Shown: in pieces, positions 1 to 8,938 of the stretch
How positions within the stretch are numbered: the first letter of the stretch is position 1
Layout of the letters: every line of letters starts with the position of its first letter
Notes under the pieces: generated by a model
Databases searched by the model: none
Told to the model about the DNA's origin: nothing
The model's input: only the letters and a program-made list of their open reading frames with translations
NCBI GenBank assembly: GCA_919902995.1
Contig: CAKKSD010000034.1
Coordinates: 1-54,684, forward strand
Length of the DNA stretch: 54,684 nucleotides
Reading direction: 5' to 3'
From: Thermodesulfovibrionia bacterium
GTDB lineage: Bacteria; Nitrospirota; Thermodesulfovibrionia; JACRGW01
Position numbers and translations under genes: made by a program

Positions 1-405
1 ATTAAAATAGACAAGGTAATAAAGTCGCATAGAAAGACAATTGCCCTTGTAATAACGTAAGATACCGCACTTGTGGTACGTGCCCCTCTCCATACGCCAT
101 TTGAATACATCCGGAATCTGGTTGATAAAAGGCGTTTCTGGATAAACTGGAATCAAATGGAAAAGAAAGTAGATAGAATGACAAGGCTTGTGGAAGAGAA
201 AATCGGAAAGCTTTTTCCAGTACCTGACTTTATCATTGAATATAAAAACGGAAGTAAGGAGATTCATGAGACAAAAGGCTTACCCCTTCTTCTCTGGCTT
301 TCAACAAAATTAAAAGGGCAATCAGCAGAAGAATTTTGTAAAGCTAATGGATTGAAATATAAACTGATTACAAAGGGAAGTCAGGCGTTTTATGGAAAGA
401 TTTAA
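1..405 (+). pseudogene. Decayed composite ORF: YgjP-like (DUF45) metallopeptidase N-terminus with an in-frame TAA, joined to an unrelated C-terminal fragment
   Basis: Frame 1 reads IKIDKVIKSHRKTIALVIT*DTALVVRAPLHTPFEYIRNLVDKRRFWIN, resembling the N-terminus of YgjP/DUF45 proteins; TAA at 58-60 falls where homologues continue. Downstream PDFIIEYKNGSKEIHETKG resembles a nuclease-type core. Cut by the window edge. Confidence 0.5.
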
Positions 406-501
406 TGTATATAATAGATAACTTGTGTATTGTATAATAATCATAATTCAAAACCTTTTAGCAGTTAAAATATTCAAATAAATTGGTGTTCATGAGTTAA
501 G

Positions 502-1845
502 ATGAATTCAAAAGAAAAAGCGGTAGAGATTCTCGATAGACTGATAAAACTCAAGCCCGATGGGGCTGAGGTTTATTTCAAATCCTCGGAGTCTTTCAAT
601 GTAGAAGTGAAGGATCAGAAGGTGGAGGCACTTGATGCATCGAGGAGTCACGGAATAGGGGTAAGACTTTTACTCGGTAAAAGGATGGGTTTTGGGTTCA
701 CCTCTGATATTAATGAAGAGTCCATAGAGGGTCTTATAAAGAACCTTTTTGCAAATACAAGAAATATCCAGGACGACAGATATTCAACCCTGCCTGATAA
801 ACCTGCGGAGGATTATAGGAGCCCTTCTGTATTCGATGAAAATATTGAAAGGGTTTCCGGCGATGAGAGGATAAGAAAGGCTGCTATTCTCGAGAAGGCT
901 GCCATTGATTATGACAGCAGAATAAAAAAGGTGAGGAAGGCATCCTTTTCCCTTTCTATCTATGATATTTTAATTTTAAATTCTAAAGGGATAGAGGTAT
1001 CCTATAAAGGAACTGCTTCATCTGTAAGCGTAATGGCTGTAGCAGAAGACAGAGGGGATTCACAGATAGGATGGGATTTCGCTGTCTCTCCTTTTTTGCA
1101 CAGACTTGATATGGAAGGTGTCGGAAGAATGGCTGCCAGAAAGGCTGTTGAGATGTTGGGGGCGAGAAGGATTAATTCCGTTAGGGCACCTGTTGTCCTC
1201 GATAGTAGCGTAACAGCAGATCTCCTGGGTGTACTTGCACCTGCCCTGTCTGCAGATGCAGTTCAAAAGGGGAGATCTCTCTTTGCAGGTAAGTCAGGAC
1301 AGAAGATTGCTGCCCCTTTTCTTTCTCTCATTGACGATGGACTTCTTCCCGAAGGTATAGCTACTTCACCGGCAGATGATGAAGGTATTCCGATGCAGAG
1401 GAAGGTCTTAATAGATAGAGGCGAATTAAAGGGTTTTCTCCATAATACGTATACAGCTAAAAAGGATGGTATCCGATCTACCGGGAATTGTGTGAGGGGA
1501 GGATTCAGGGGGATACCTGGTGTTGGTATTACAAATCTGTATATTGAGAAGGGAGATATTTCTAAAGAATCTCTCATCAAGGAAATTGAAAGGGGTCTCT
1601 ACATCACAGAGGCAATGGGTGTCCATACAGCAAATCCTATTTCTGGAGATTTTTCAATAGGTGTATCAGGGTTATGGGTAGAAGGAGGGGAATATTCCTA
1701 TCCTGTCCGTGAGGCAGTAATTTCAGGCAATATCATAGACCTTATGAAGAAGGTAAATGGTATTTCCGATGACATCCGTTTCTACGGGAGAATTGGATCA
1801 CCGAGTATCAGGGTTATGGATATTGACATAAGCGGTGGGTCTTGA
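502..1845 (+). CDS. pmbA: TldD/PmbA family metallopeptidase (PmbA-like)
   Basis: 447 aa ORF; GAEVYFKSSESFNVEVKDQKVEALDASRSHGIGVRLLLGKRMGF N-terminus and conserved C-terminal GVSGLWVEGGEYSYPVREAVISGN. Confidence 0.88.
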   Translation: MNSKEKAVEILDRLIKLKPDGAEVYFKSSESFNVEVKDQKVEALDASRSHGIGVRLLLGKRMGFGFTSDINEESIEGLIKNLFANTRNIQDDRYSTLPDKPAEDYRSPSVFDENIERVSGDERIRKAAILEKAAIDYDSRIKKVRKASFSLSIYDILILNSKGIEVSYKGTASSVSVMAVAEDRGDSQIGWDFAVSPFLHRLDMEGVGRMAARKAVEMLGARRINSVRAPVVLDSSVTADLLGVLAPALSADAVQKGRSLFAGKSGQKIAAPFLSLIDDGLLPEGIATSPADDEGIPMQRKVLIDRGELKGFLHNTYTAKKDGIRSTGNCVRGGFRGIPGVGITNLYIEKGDISKESLIKEIERGLYITEAMGVHTANPISGDFSIGVSGLWVEGGEYSYPVREAVISGNIIDLMKKVNGISDDIRFYGRIGSPSIRVMDIDISGGS

Positions 1846-1861
1846 GAAAAGGAGGTGTTAA

Positions 1862-2065
1862 TTGACTTTAATTATTATTATTATCTTGATTCTTGCTGTA
1901 TATGTCCTTTCTGCAGTTAATCTCCACTTTGGATACAAAAAACTTCTCTGAGGGAGAATTCCCCCTGAGGTCAGGGGTAAGATTGCAGAGAAGATTGCAA
2001 GAAATGGCAAGGAAATACCTGAATGGCTCAGGAAAGAATCAGGAGGGTCCTGCAGTATAAAATAG
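1862..2065 (+). CDS. Candidate small membrane selenoprotein (TTG start, in-frame TGA at 1949-1951, ends TAG)
   Basis: AAGGAGG SD 6 nt before TTG at 1862; LTLIIIIILILAVYVLSAVNLHFGYKKLL(TGA)GRIPPEVRGKIAEKIARNGKEIPEWLRKESGGSCSIK; N-terminal TM helix; hairpin CCCCTGAGGTCAGGGG begins 10 nt after the TGA. Confidence 0.35.
1962..1977 (+). promoter_or_regulatory. Candidate bacterial SECIS-like hairpin (CCCCUG-AGGU-CAGGGG)
   Basis: Perfect inverted repeat, extendable by two U-A pairs past one mismatch; apical loop AGGU lies 16 nt from the in-frame UGA. Alternative: a hairpin of the adjacent palindrome array. Confidence 0.35.
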
Positions 2066-2083
2066 ATGCTGATTCAAGCCTGT

Positions 2084-2364
2084 CCTGGCGTCAGGCCAGG
2101 GTTCAGCATAACAAAAAATGGTGTCATCCCGAACTTGTTTCGGGATGTCGATTTTAACTTGATAATTCCCTGTGGCTTACCACAGAGTTACCTTGTGTCA
2201 TTCTCTGGCTTGACCAGAGAATCCAGGGTTTCCCGTGAAGACGGGAAACCAGTTTCTTATGAATAAGTTCCCCGATTAAATCGGGGGACAAGTCTGGATT
2301 CCCCGATCAAGTCGGGGAATGACAGTAATTTTGATACTTGACACCCTGCGGCTTGCCGCAGGGT
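2084..2364. repeat. Array of eight sequence-divergent hairpins (REP-like palindromes)
   Basis: Perfect arms at 2084-2100, 2126-2146, 2170-2185, 2200-2222, 2227-2250, 2270-2286, 2298-2320, 2343-2364; loops often CTTG or CTTA/TCAAG. Confidence 0.85.
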
Positions 2365-2374
2365 TCTTCAGTGA

Positions 2375-2920
2375 ATGGATCCTTTAAAGATAATCAATAA
2401 ATACTATAAACCTGACTCGAAGGCCTTTGAGTTTCTTATTCAGCATGGAAGAAGTGTGGCAGGAAAAGCCCTTGAAGTAGCTGAAAGAGTAAGACATCTT
2501 AATCCAGATATGAGTTTTATCGAAGAGGCATCTCTTCTTCATGATATAGGAATATTCCTTACCGATTCACCTGAACTCGGCTGTTATGGAGATAGGGAAT
2601 ATATCTGTCATGGCTATCTCGGAAGGGAGATACTGGAGAAAGAGGGATTACCAAGGCATGCCCTTGTCTGTGAAAGGCATGTTGGTGTTGGACTTTCAAT
2701 AAAGGATATAGAGAATGAGAATCTACCATTACCAAAAAGAGATATGCTGCCAGTTTCCCTTGAGGAACAGATAGTATGTTATGCAGACAAGTTCTTCTCC
2801 AAAAATAAAGATAGCCTCCTCGAAGAAAAACCTTTATCGAAGGTTCGCGAGATAATTTTAAGATACGGAGAAGATAATTTAAAAAGATTTGATGAATGGT
2901 TAAGATTGTTCGGTGAGTAA
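2375..2920 (+). CDS. HD/HDIG domain phosphohydrolase
   Basis: 181 aa; EEASLLHDIGIF HD motif and downstream CHGYLGREIL, CYADKFF. Confidence 0.85.
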   Translation: MDPLKIINKYYKPDSKAFEFLIQHGRSVAGKALEVAERVRHLNPDMSFIEEASLLHDIGIFLTDSPELGCYGDREYICHGYLGREILEKEGLPRHALVCERHVGVGLSIKDIENENLPLPKRDMLPVSLEEQIVCYADKFFSKNKDSLLEEKPLSKVREIILRYGEDNLKRFDEWLRLFGE

Positions 2921-3036
2921 CAACTGATTATTCTGTATGGCAGATTGGCTTTACAATAATATCCCTTTATGTTAAGATTCTCAATCCAAAACTCAATTCG
3001 AGAAATCCTCTAAGAAATTATCATTTGATTGTATGA

Positions 3037-3061
3037 GATTCTTCGCTTTGCTCAGAATGAC
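3037..3061. repeat. Dispersed small palindromic repeat (GATTCT...AGAATGAC type)
   Basis: GATTCTTCGCTTTGCTCAGAATGAC, ATTCT/AGAAT arms; intergenic. Confidence 0.5.
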
Positions 3062-3170
3062 AATAAGTGAGGGATAACGAAAGGTAAGGGTTCAGAGAAT
3101 ATTCTGAATAAAGCGAAAAAAACAGACGGAGATGTTTCAATGTTTTGGAGGAATATTTAGGAAGAGCTTT

Positions 3171-4571
3171 ATGTATAAAGTAAGCTTCGGGACAGATGGC
3201 TGGAGGGGAATCATTGCGCGGGATTTTACCTTTGATAATGTGAGGGTAGTAACACAGGCCATTTCGAGTTATGTGAAAAAGACAGGTGAAGGACCTTTGA
3301 TCATAGGTTATGATACAAGATTCTTTTCTGACAGGTATGCCATGATTACTGCAGAGGTTATAAGGGGTAATGGTATCCCTGTCATCCTCTCTGACAGACC
3401 GATATCAACACCTGTACTCTCATATAGCGTTAAAAATTACAATGCCTCAGGAGGTATTATGATTACAGCCAGCCATAATCCTTACTATTTCAATGGGATT
3501 AAGTATAAGGCGAGCTATGGTGGCTCTGCATTTCCTGCGATTACATCAGAAATAGAGACATTGATTGGAAAGGAAAGACCGAAGGTTCTGACAGGGATTC
3601 CGAGTAAAAAGGATCTGCTCCCATCATATAAAAAACATATAAGTTCATTGATAGATATGGAAAAGATTAAGGACTCTGGTATTTCTATCATCTTTGATCC
3701 GATGTACGGGACTGCTGGTGGGGTTCTCGAGGAACTCCTGTCAGGGAAATCATGTAAGGTAAAAACGATCCATAACTGGATGGACCCGCTTTTTGGTGGG
3801 CTCCATCCTGAACCTCTTAAGGAGAACCTGAAGGATTTAAAAAATGAGGTTTTAAAAAATAAAGCCTCTGTTGGACTTGCTACAGACGGAGATGCAGACC
3901 GACTTGGAGTGATTAGCCCTTCAGGAGAATTTATAGAGTCTCATAAGATATTTGGTCTTCTTCTCCTCCATCTTATAAGAAATAGAGGGTGGAAAGGGGA
4001 TGTTGTAAAGACAATATCTACTACTCTGCTTATAGACAGGATCGCAGCTAAACTCGGTCTCGGTGTCTATGAAACACCTGTTGGTTTTAAGCATATATGT
4101 GAACTTATGTTAAAAGGTGACATTTTGATAGGAGGAGAAGAAAGCGGCGGGATAGGAATAAAAAACCATATCCCTGAGAGGGATGGGTTATTAGCTGGAC
4201 TTTTACTGCTGGAGATGATGGCTACAGAGAGTAAGAGCCTTCAAGAACTTCTCGATTTGATGGAAGAAGAGTTTGGAAGGCTTCATTACAGCAGGGTAGA
4301 TTTTAATATCGCTCCAGATGAAGGCAAGAAACTTGTCAAAATACTCAGAGAGTCTCCTCCAGATAATATTATTGGCAGGGGGATTCTGGATATAAAAATT
4401 TATGATGGTCTTAAATTCATCCTTGAAGGTGATAGCTGGGTTCTTCTAAGACCATCCGGCACAGAACCGGTTTTGAGAGTATATGCTGAGGCGCAGTCTA
4501 CAGAAGATGTGAAAAGGATCATTGATTTCGGCAAGGAGGTTGTACTTGGAAAAGGTCGCTATAGGAGTTGA
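3171..4571 (+). CDS. Phosphoglucomutase/phosphomannomutase family protein
   Basis: FGTDGWRG, TASHNPYYFNGIKY phosphoserine loop, DGDADRLGV metal-binding loop, RPSGTEPVLRVYAEA. ATG at 3171 chosen over the upstream ORF start. Confidence 0.92.
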   Translation: MYKVSFGTDGWRGIIARDFTFDNVRVVTQAISSYVKKTGEGPLIIGYDTRFFSDRYAMITAEVIRGNGIPVILSDRPISTPVLSYSVKNYNASGGIMITASHNPYYFNGIKYKASYGGSAFPAITSEIETLIGKERPKVLTGIPSKKDLLPSYKKHISSLIDMEKIKDSGISIIFDPMYGTAGGVLEELLSGKSCKVKTIHNWMDPLFGGLHPEPLKENLKDLKNEVLKNKASVGLATDGDADRLGVISPSGEFIESHKIFGLLLLHLIRNRGWKGDVVKTISTTLLIDRIAAKLGLGVYETPVGFKHICELMLKGDILIGGEESGGIGIKNHIPERDGLLAGLLLLEMMATESKSLQELLDLMEEEFGRLHYSRVDFNIAPDEGKKLVKILRESPPDNIIGRGILDIKIYDGLKFILEGDSWVLLRPSGTEPVLRVYAEAQSTEDVKRIIDFGKEVVLGKGRYRS

Positions 4572-5526
4572 TTTAGGTGGTACGAATATAAGAGCAGGTA
4601 TTGTAGATAAAGATGGAAGGGTTCTTAAAAAGATAGAAGGGTCTACATCAGTCCAGAATGGAAGGGATGTAGTAATTGACAGGCTTGTCGATAGCATTAA
4701 GGAACTTAAGGATGAGGCGAAGAGAAATTCCATGGTGGTATCGGTAATAGGGCTTGGCGCTTCGGGGATCATCTCTGCTAAAAAAGGTGTCATAGTCCTG
4801 TCGCCGAACCTACCTAACTGGATAGATGTTCCCCTCAGGGATATAGTAATGAAGCGGACAGGTATTCCTGTTGTCCTTGAGAATGATGCCAATGCATATG
4901 CCTTTGGAGAAAAATGGAGAGGAGCAGGAAAGGATTTTCAGGACTTTTTCCTGATTACCCTCGGGACTGGTGTTGGAGGAGGGATTATCCTTGGTGGTGA
5001 GATATTTCACGGTGCCGATGGTATGGCAGGGGAGATAGGGCATATGACAGTTAATCCTGAAGGTCCAAGTTGTGGATGCGGGAATAATGGATGCCTTGAA
5101 GTTTATGCATCGGCAAAGGGAATAATCGAAAGGACAATTAAATCTATAGAGGCAGGCGGAGAGACAAGACTGAAGGAGATTACTGAAGGGAATTTTTATA
5201 AGATAACATCGGAAATGGTATACCAGGCGGCTAAGGAAGGGGACTCACTTGCAAGGGATGTAATAAGGGAGATGGGAAGATATCTCGGTATAGGAATGGC
5301 AACTCTGATAAATCTCTTTAATCCCGAGGCGATCATCATCGGTGGAGGTGTCAAGGATGCATGGGATCTTTTTATCGAGCCAGCAAAAAGGGAGATTGAA
5401 AGAAGGGCCTTCAGTATTCCTTCCGAAAGGGTCAGGATAATTCAGTCAACCCTGGATGATGGGGGCATTTTAGGAGCAGCAGGTGTTGCTTTTAAAAAAT
5501 CAAAAGGCAGAACAAAAAGATTATAG
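4546..5526 (+). CDS. ROK family glucokinase-like sugar kinase
   Basis: VAIGVDLGGTNIRAGIV, GTGVGGGIILGGEIFHG, CGCGNNGCLEVYAS ROK zinc motif; AAGGAGG before TTG at 4546; overlaps the preceding gene by 26 bp. Confidence 0.9.
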   Translation: MEKVAIGVDLGGTNIRAGIVDKDGRVLKKIEGSTSVQNGRDVVIDRLVDSIKELKDEAKRNSMVVSVIGLGASGIISAKKGVIVLSPNLPNWIDVPLRDIVMKRTGIPVVLENDANAYAFGEKWRGAGKDFQDFFLITLGTGVGGGIILGGEIFHGADGMAGEIGHMTVNPEGPSCGCGNNGCLEVYASAKGIIERTIKSIEAGGETRLKEITEGNFYKITSEMVYQAAKEGDSLARDVIREMGRYLGIGMATLINLFNPEAIIIGGGVKDAWDLFIEPAKREIERRAFSIPSERVRIIQSTLDDGGILGAAGVAFKKSKGRTKRL

Positions 5527-5563
5527 GGTAAAACCAGGAATTTTATCTTTAAAATATTAAACA

Positions 5564-7357
5564 ATGAAACATATCAGAAATTTCTCTATCATAGCCCATA
5601 TAGATCACGGAAAATCGACATTGGCAGACAGATTCCTTGAAATTACAGGTGCCCTGAGTCAAAGGGAAATGGATGAACAGGTGCTTGATAGTATGGATCT
5701 TGAAAGAGAGAGGGGTATAACAATAAAGGCACATAGTGTGAGACTTGATTACAGGGCTGAAGATGGTATTCTATATACACTGAACCTTATAGATACTCCG
5801 GGGCATGTTGACTTCGGCTATGAAGTATCAAGGAGTCTTGCAGGCTGCGAAGGTGCCATACTTGTTGTTGATGCTTCCCAGGGTGTTGAGGCACAGACCT
5901 TGGCTAATGCGTATCTAGCAATCGAAAATAATCTTTCTGTTATCCCTGTCATAAACAAGATAGACCTTCCCAGTGCAGAACCCGAGGAAGTGAAACGCCA
6001 GATAAGAGGTATAGCAGGATTAAATGTTTCCGAGACACTCAGGGCATCTGCAAAAGAAGGGAAAGGGATAAAAGAAATACTTGAGGCGGTAGTTCAGAGG
6101 ATACCCCCACCGAAGGGAAAAGAGGAAGGACCGCTGAGGGCGCTTATCTTTGATTCATGGTTTGATGACTATAAAGGTGTAGTAGTCCTTGTAAGGGTCT
6201 TTGACGGGTTTGTAACAGAGGGACAGAAGATAAAAGTGATGGCAACAGGTAAGGTATTTGAGGTTAAGTCTGTAGGTGTATTCACACCTAAGATGGTAAC
6301 AAAGCAGAGACTTTCTGCAGGTGAGGTAGGCTACATCATTGCAGGTATAAGGAAGGTGACAGATACAAAGATAGGGGATACCATTACTGACGCAGACGTG
6401 CCTTCTTCATCACCGCTTCCCGGTTACAGGGAAGTTAAACCAATGGTATTCTGTGGTCTCTATCCAACAGAACCGATCCAGTATGAAGGTCTGAGGGACG
6501 CCCTCGAGAAATTGAGACTGAATGACTCTTCATTTACATACGTGCCAGAGACATCACTCGCCTTAGGATTCGGGTTCAGGTGCGGATTCCTGGGACTTCT
6601 GCATATGGAGATTATCCAGGAAAGATTGGAGCGTGAATTTAATCTTTCACTCCTTGCTACTGCCCCTAATGTAGCCTACAGGGTTGTGAGGACTGATGAG
6701 GCAATAGTCATGGTCGAAAACCCTGCAAAACTTCCAGAAACGCAGAAGATTCTCAACATCGAGGAGCCCTTTATCCTGGCTACAATTATTACACCTACGG
6801 AATTTGTTGGGCCTATAATCCAGTTATGTCAGGACAGAAGGGGGTTACAGAAAGGGTTTGTATCGAGCGGGAAAGAGAGGATGATAATTACCTATGAAAT
6901 ACCATTGAACGAGATCGTCATGGATTTTTATAATCGCCTTAAGTCTCTGAGTAGGGGCTATGCATCTATGGATTATGAATTCGTAGGGTTCAGGAAAGCG
7001 GATCTCGTTAGGCTTGATATCCTCCTCAATGGTGAGATTGTTGATGCCCTGTCCTGCATTATCCATATAGAGAGGTCTCAGATCAGGGGTCGCCAGATTG
7101 CACAGAGACTTAAGGAGATAATACCGAGACAACTCTTCGAGGTGGCGATACAGGCTGCTATAGGGAGTAAAATTATTGCGAGGGAGACAGTAAGTCCCTT
7201 AAGGAAGAATGTAACTGCCAAATGTTACGGCGGAGATATAACAAGGAAGAGAAAATTACGGGAGAAACAGAAGGAAGGGAAAAAAAGGATGAAACAGATA
7301 GGAAGGGTTGATATACCTCAGGAGGCATTCTTGAGTCTATTGAAGGTGGAGGCGTAA
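5564..7357 (+). CDS. lepA: Elongation factor 4 (LepA)
   Basis: [52 protein letters not shown]; full-length 597 aa. Confidence 0.97.
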   Translation: MKHIRNFSIIAHIDHGKSTLADRFLEITGALSQREMDEQVLDSMDLERERGITIKAHSVRLDYRAEDGILYTLNLIDTPGHVDFGYEVSRSLAGCEGAILVVDASQGVEAQTLANAYLAIENNLSVIPVINKIDLPSAEPEEVKRQIRGIAGLNVSETLRASAKEGKGIKEILEAVVQRIPPPKGKEEGPLRALIFDSWFDDYKGVVVLVRVFDGFVTEGQKIKVMATGKVFEVKSVGVFTPKMVTKQRLSAGEVGYIIAGIRKVTDTKIGDTITDADVPSSSPLPGYREVKPMVFCGLYPTEPIQYEGLRDALEKLRLNDSSFTYVPETSLALGFGFRCGFLGLLHMEIIQERLEREFNLSLLATAPNVAYRVVRTDEAIVMVENPAKLPETQKILNIEEPFILATIITPTEFVGPIIQLCQDRRGLQKGFVSSGKERMIITYEIPLNEIVMDFYNRLKSLSRGYASMDYEFVGFRKADLVRLDILLNGEIVDALSCIIHIERSQIRGRQIAQRLKEIIPRQLFEVAIQAAIGSKIIARETVSPLRKNVTAKCYGGDITRKRKLREKQKEGKKRMKQIGRVDIPQEAFLSLLKVEA

Positions 7358-7358
7358 A

Positions 7359-8057
7359 TTGAAAAGTTCAGAGATCCAGAAAAATCATATTGAAAGCGGG
7401 ATCGAAAAAGAAAATCCCAAAAGGAAAAAATCGGCAATAAGGGATTCTATAGAGGCAGTACTTGTTGCACTTTTCATAGCCCTTTTCGTCAGGACCTTTG
7501 TGGTCCAGGCGTTCAAGATCCCTTCAGGTTCTATGATTCCGACACTTGATATAGGCGACCATATCCTTGTTAATAAATTTTCCTATGGGCTGAATATTTT
7601 CAGGGAGTCATACTTCGGGATAAGCTTTCCTTTCAGTGATATAAATATTATGTCTTACAGGGAGCCTGAAAGGGGTGACATTGTTGTCTTTAAGTTTCCT
7701 CAGGATGATAAGAGGGACTTTATAAAGAGGGTTATAGGAGTAGAAGGGGATTCAGTTGAGATAAAAAATAAGAAGGTTTATATTAATGGGGTCTCTCATA
7801 TAGAACAGTATGCCGTCCATAAAGATACTGAGATACAGCCGAGAGAGATAAGTCCGAGGGATAACTTCGGACCGATTAAGGTACCAGTAGGTCAAATCTT
7901 TGTTATGGGCGATAACAGGGATGGAAGCCACGATAGTCGTTTCTGGGGATTTGTAGATATTAAAAAGGTAAAAGGAAAGGCCTTTATTATATACTGGTCA
8001 TGGAATAGCGATGACAACTGGGTAAGGTGGAGAAGGTTCGGGAAAATGATTTATTAA
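7359..8057 (+). CDS. lepB: Signal peptidase I
   Basis: FKIPSGSMIPTL catalytic Ser box, KRVIGVEGD Lys box, MGDNRDGSHDSRFWGFV; GGAGG SD before TTG start. Confidence 0.95.
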   Translation: MKSSEIQKNHIESGIEKENPKRKKSAIRDSIEAVLVALFIALFVRTFVVQAFKIPSGSMIPTLDIGDHILVNKFSYGLNIFRESYFGISFPFSDINIMSYREPERGDIVVFKFPQDDKRDFIKRVIGVEGDSVEIKNKKVYINGVSHIEQYAVHKDTEIQPREISPRDNFGPIKVPVGQIFVMGDNRDGSHDSRFWGFVDIKKVKGKAFIIYWSWNSDDNWVRWRRFGKMIY

Positions 8058-8069
8058 AGTGAGGGGGAA

Positions 8070-8423
8070 ATGGAAAGAGAAGGCGGTGGGTTTATTACCA
8101 GGACATTAGGCTGTATTATAATAATTGGGCTTCTGATTTATAGCGTTTTAAACTTCGTGATGCCATGGTATAATTATTTTTACTTTAAGGATAGGTTAAA
8201 AGAGATATCCCTGTCAGAGAGTATCGAATCGAAAGAAAAGATTATGAAGAGGATTATGGAAGCAGCCGAAGAAAGAAATGTTTCCATCGATGAAAGGGAT
8301 GTAAAGATAGAGTCAAAGGGCAAAAGTCCTGTAATAAAGGCTGAATGGGACCATGAAGTCAGGTTGTACGAAGAAAAAGTAAAAATAGTTTTCCATTTTT
8401 CAGTAGATACGGGAAAGGAATAG
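8070..8423 (+). CDS. Small single-TM protein, DUF4845-like
   Basis: 117 aa, N-terminal TM helix, located directly after lepB. Confidence 0.5.
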   Translation: MEREGGGFITRTLGCIIIIGLLIYSVLNFVMPWYNYFYFKDRLKEISLSESIESKEKIMKRIMEAAEERNVSIDERDVKIESKGKSPVIKAEWDHEVRLYEEKVKIVFHFSVDTGKE

Positions 8424-8452
8424 ATTTTAATATTTTAAGTATGGAGGTTTAT

Positions 8453-8896
8453 ATGCAGGTGATTTTGAGAAAGAATATCGAGAAACTTGGGGCGGCAGGG
8501 GATATGATAGAGGTCTCGAACGGTTATGGAAGGAATTATCTGTTACCAAGAGGACTTGCAATAGAAGCAACTCCAAGAAATATAAAGACTATAGAGCACG
8601 AGAAAATACTGATCTCCGAGAGAAAAAAAAGTGAGATCAGAGATGCCGAGGAGATTAAGAAAAAGATTTCAGAGATCTCGGTTACTATTGCAATGCAGGC
8701 AGGTGAGGAAGATAAGCTTTTCGGTGCGGTTACCACGATGGATATCGAAGAGGCTTTATCGAAAGAGGGTATATCTATAGATAAGAGAAATATCTTTTTA
8801 GAAGAACCGATTAAGAGACTTGGCATATATAATGTAAATGTAAAGGTTCACCCTGAAGTAATGACAGAGCTCAAGGTCTGGGTTGTTAAGAGTTAA
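8453..8896 (+). CDS. rplI: 50S ribosomal protein L9
   Basis: MQVILRKNIEKLGAAGDMIEVSNGYGRNYLLPRGLA; GGAGG SD before ATG 8453; precedes dnaB. Confidence 0.96.
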   Translation: MQVILRKNIEKLGAAGDMIEVSNGYGRNYLLPRGLAIEATPRNIKTIEHEKILISERKKSEIRDAEEIKKKISEISVTIAMQAGEEDKLFGAVTTMDIEEALSKEGISIDKRNIFLEEPIKRLGIYNVNVKVHPEVMTELKVWVVKS

Positions 8897-8938
8897 AGAT
8901 TTAATTTGTAACTTTTAACTTTCAACTTTTGAATTAGT

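Noticed and set aside
2066-2266. 66-aa ORF in the hairpin array
   Set aside because: Composed of palindromic repeat DNA; no SD and no protein-like composition.
2084-2364. Possible CRISPR array
   Set aside because: Hairpins are not identical direct repeats and there are no regular spacers or cas genes.
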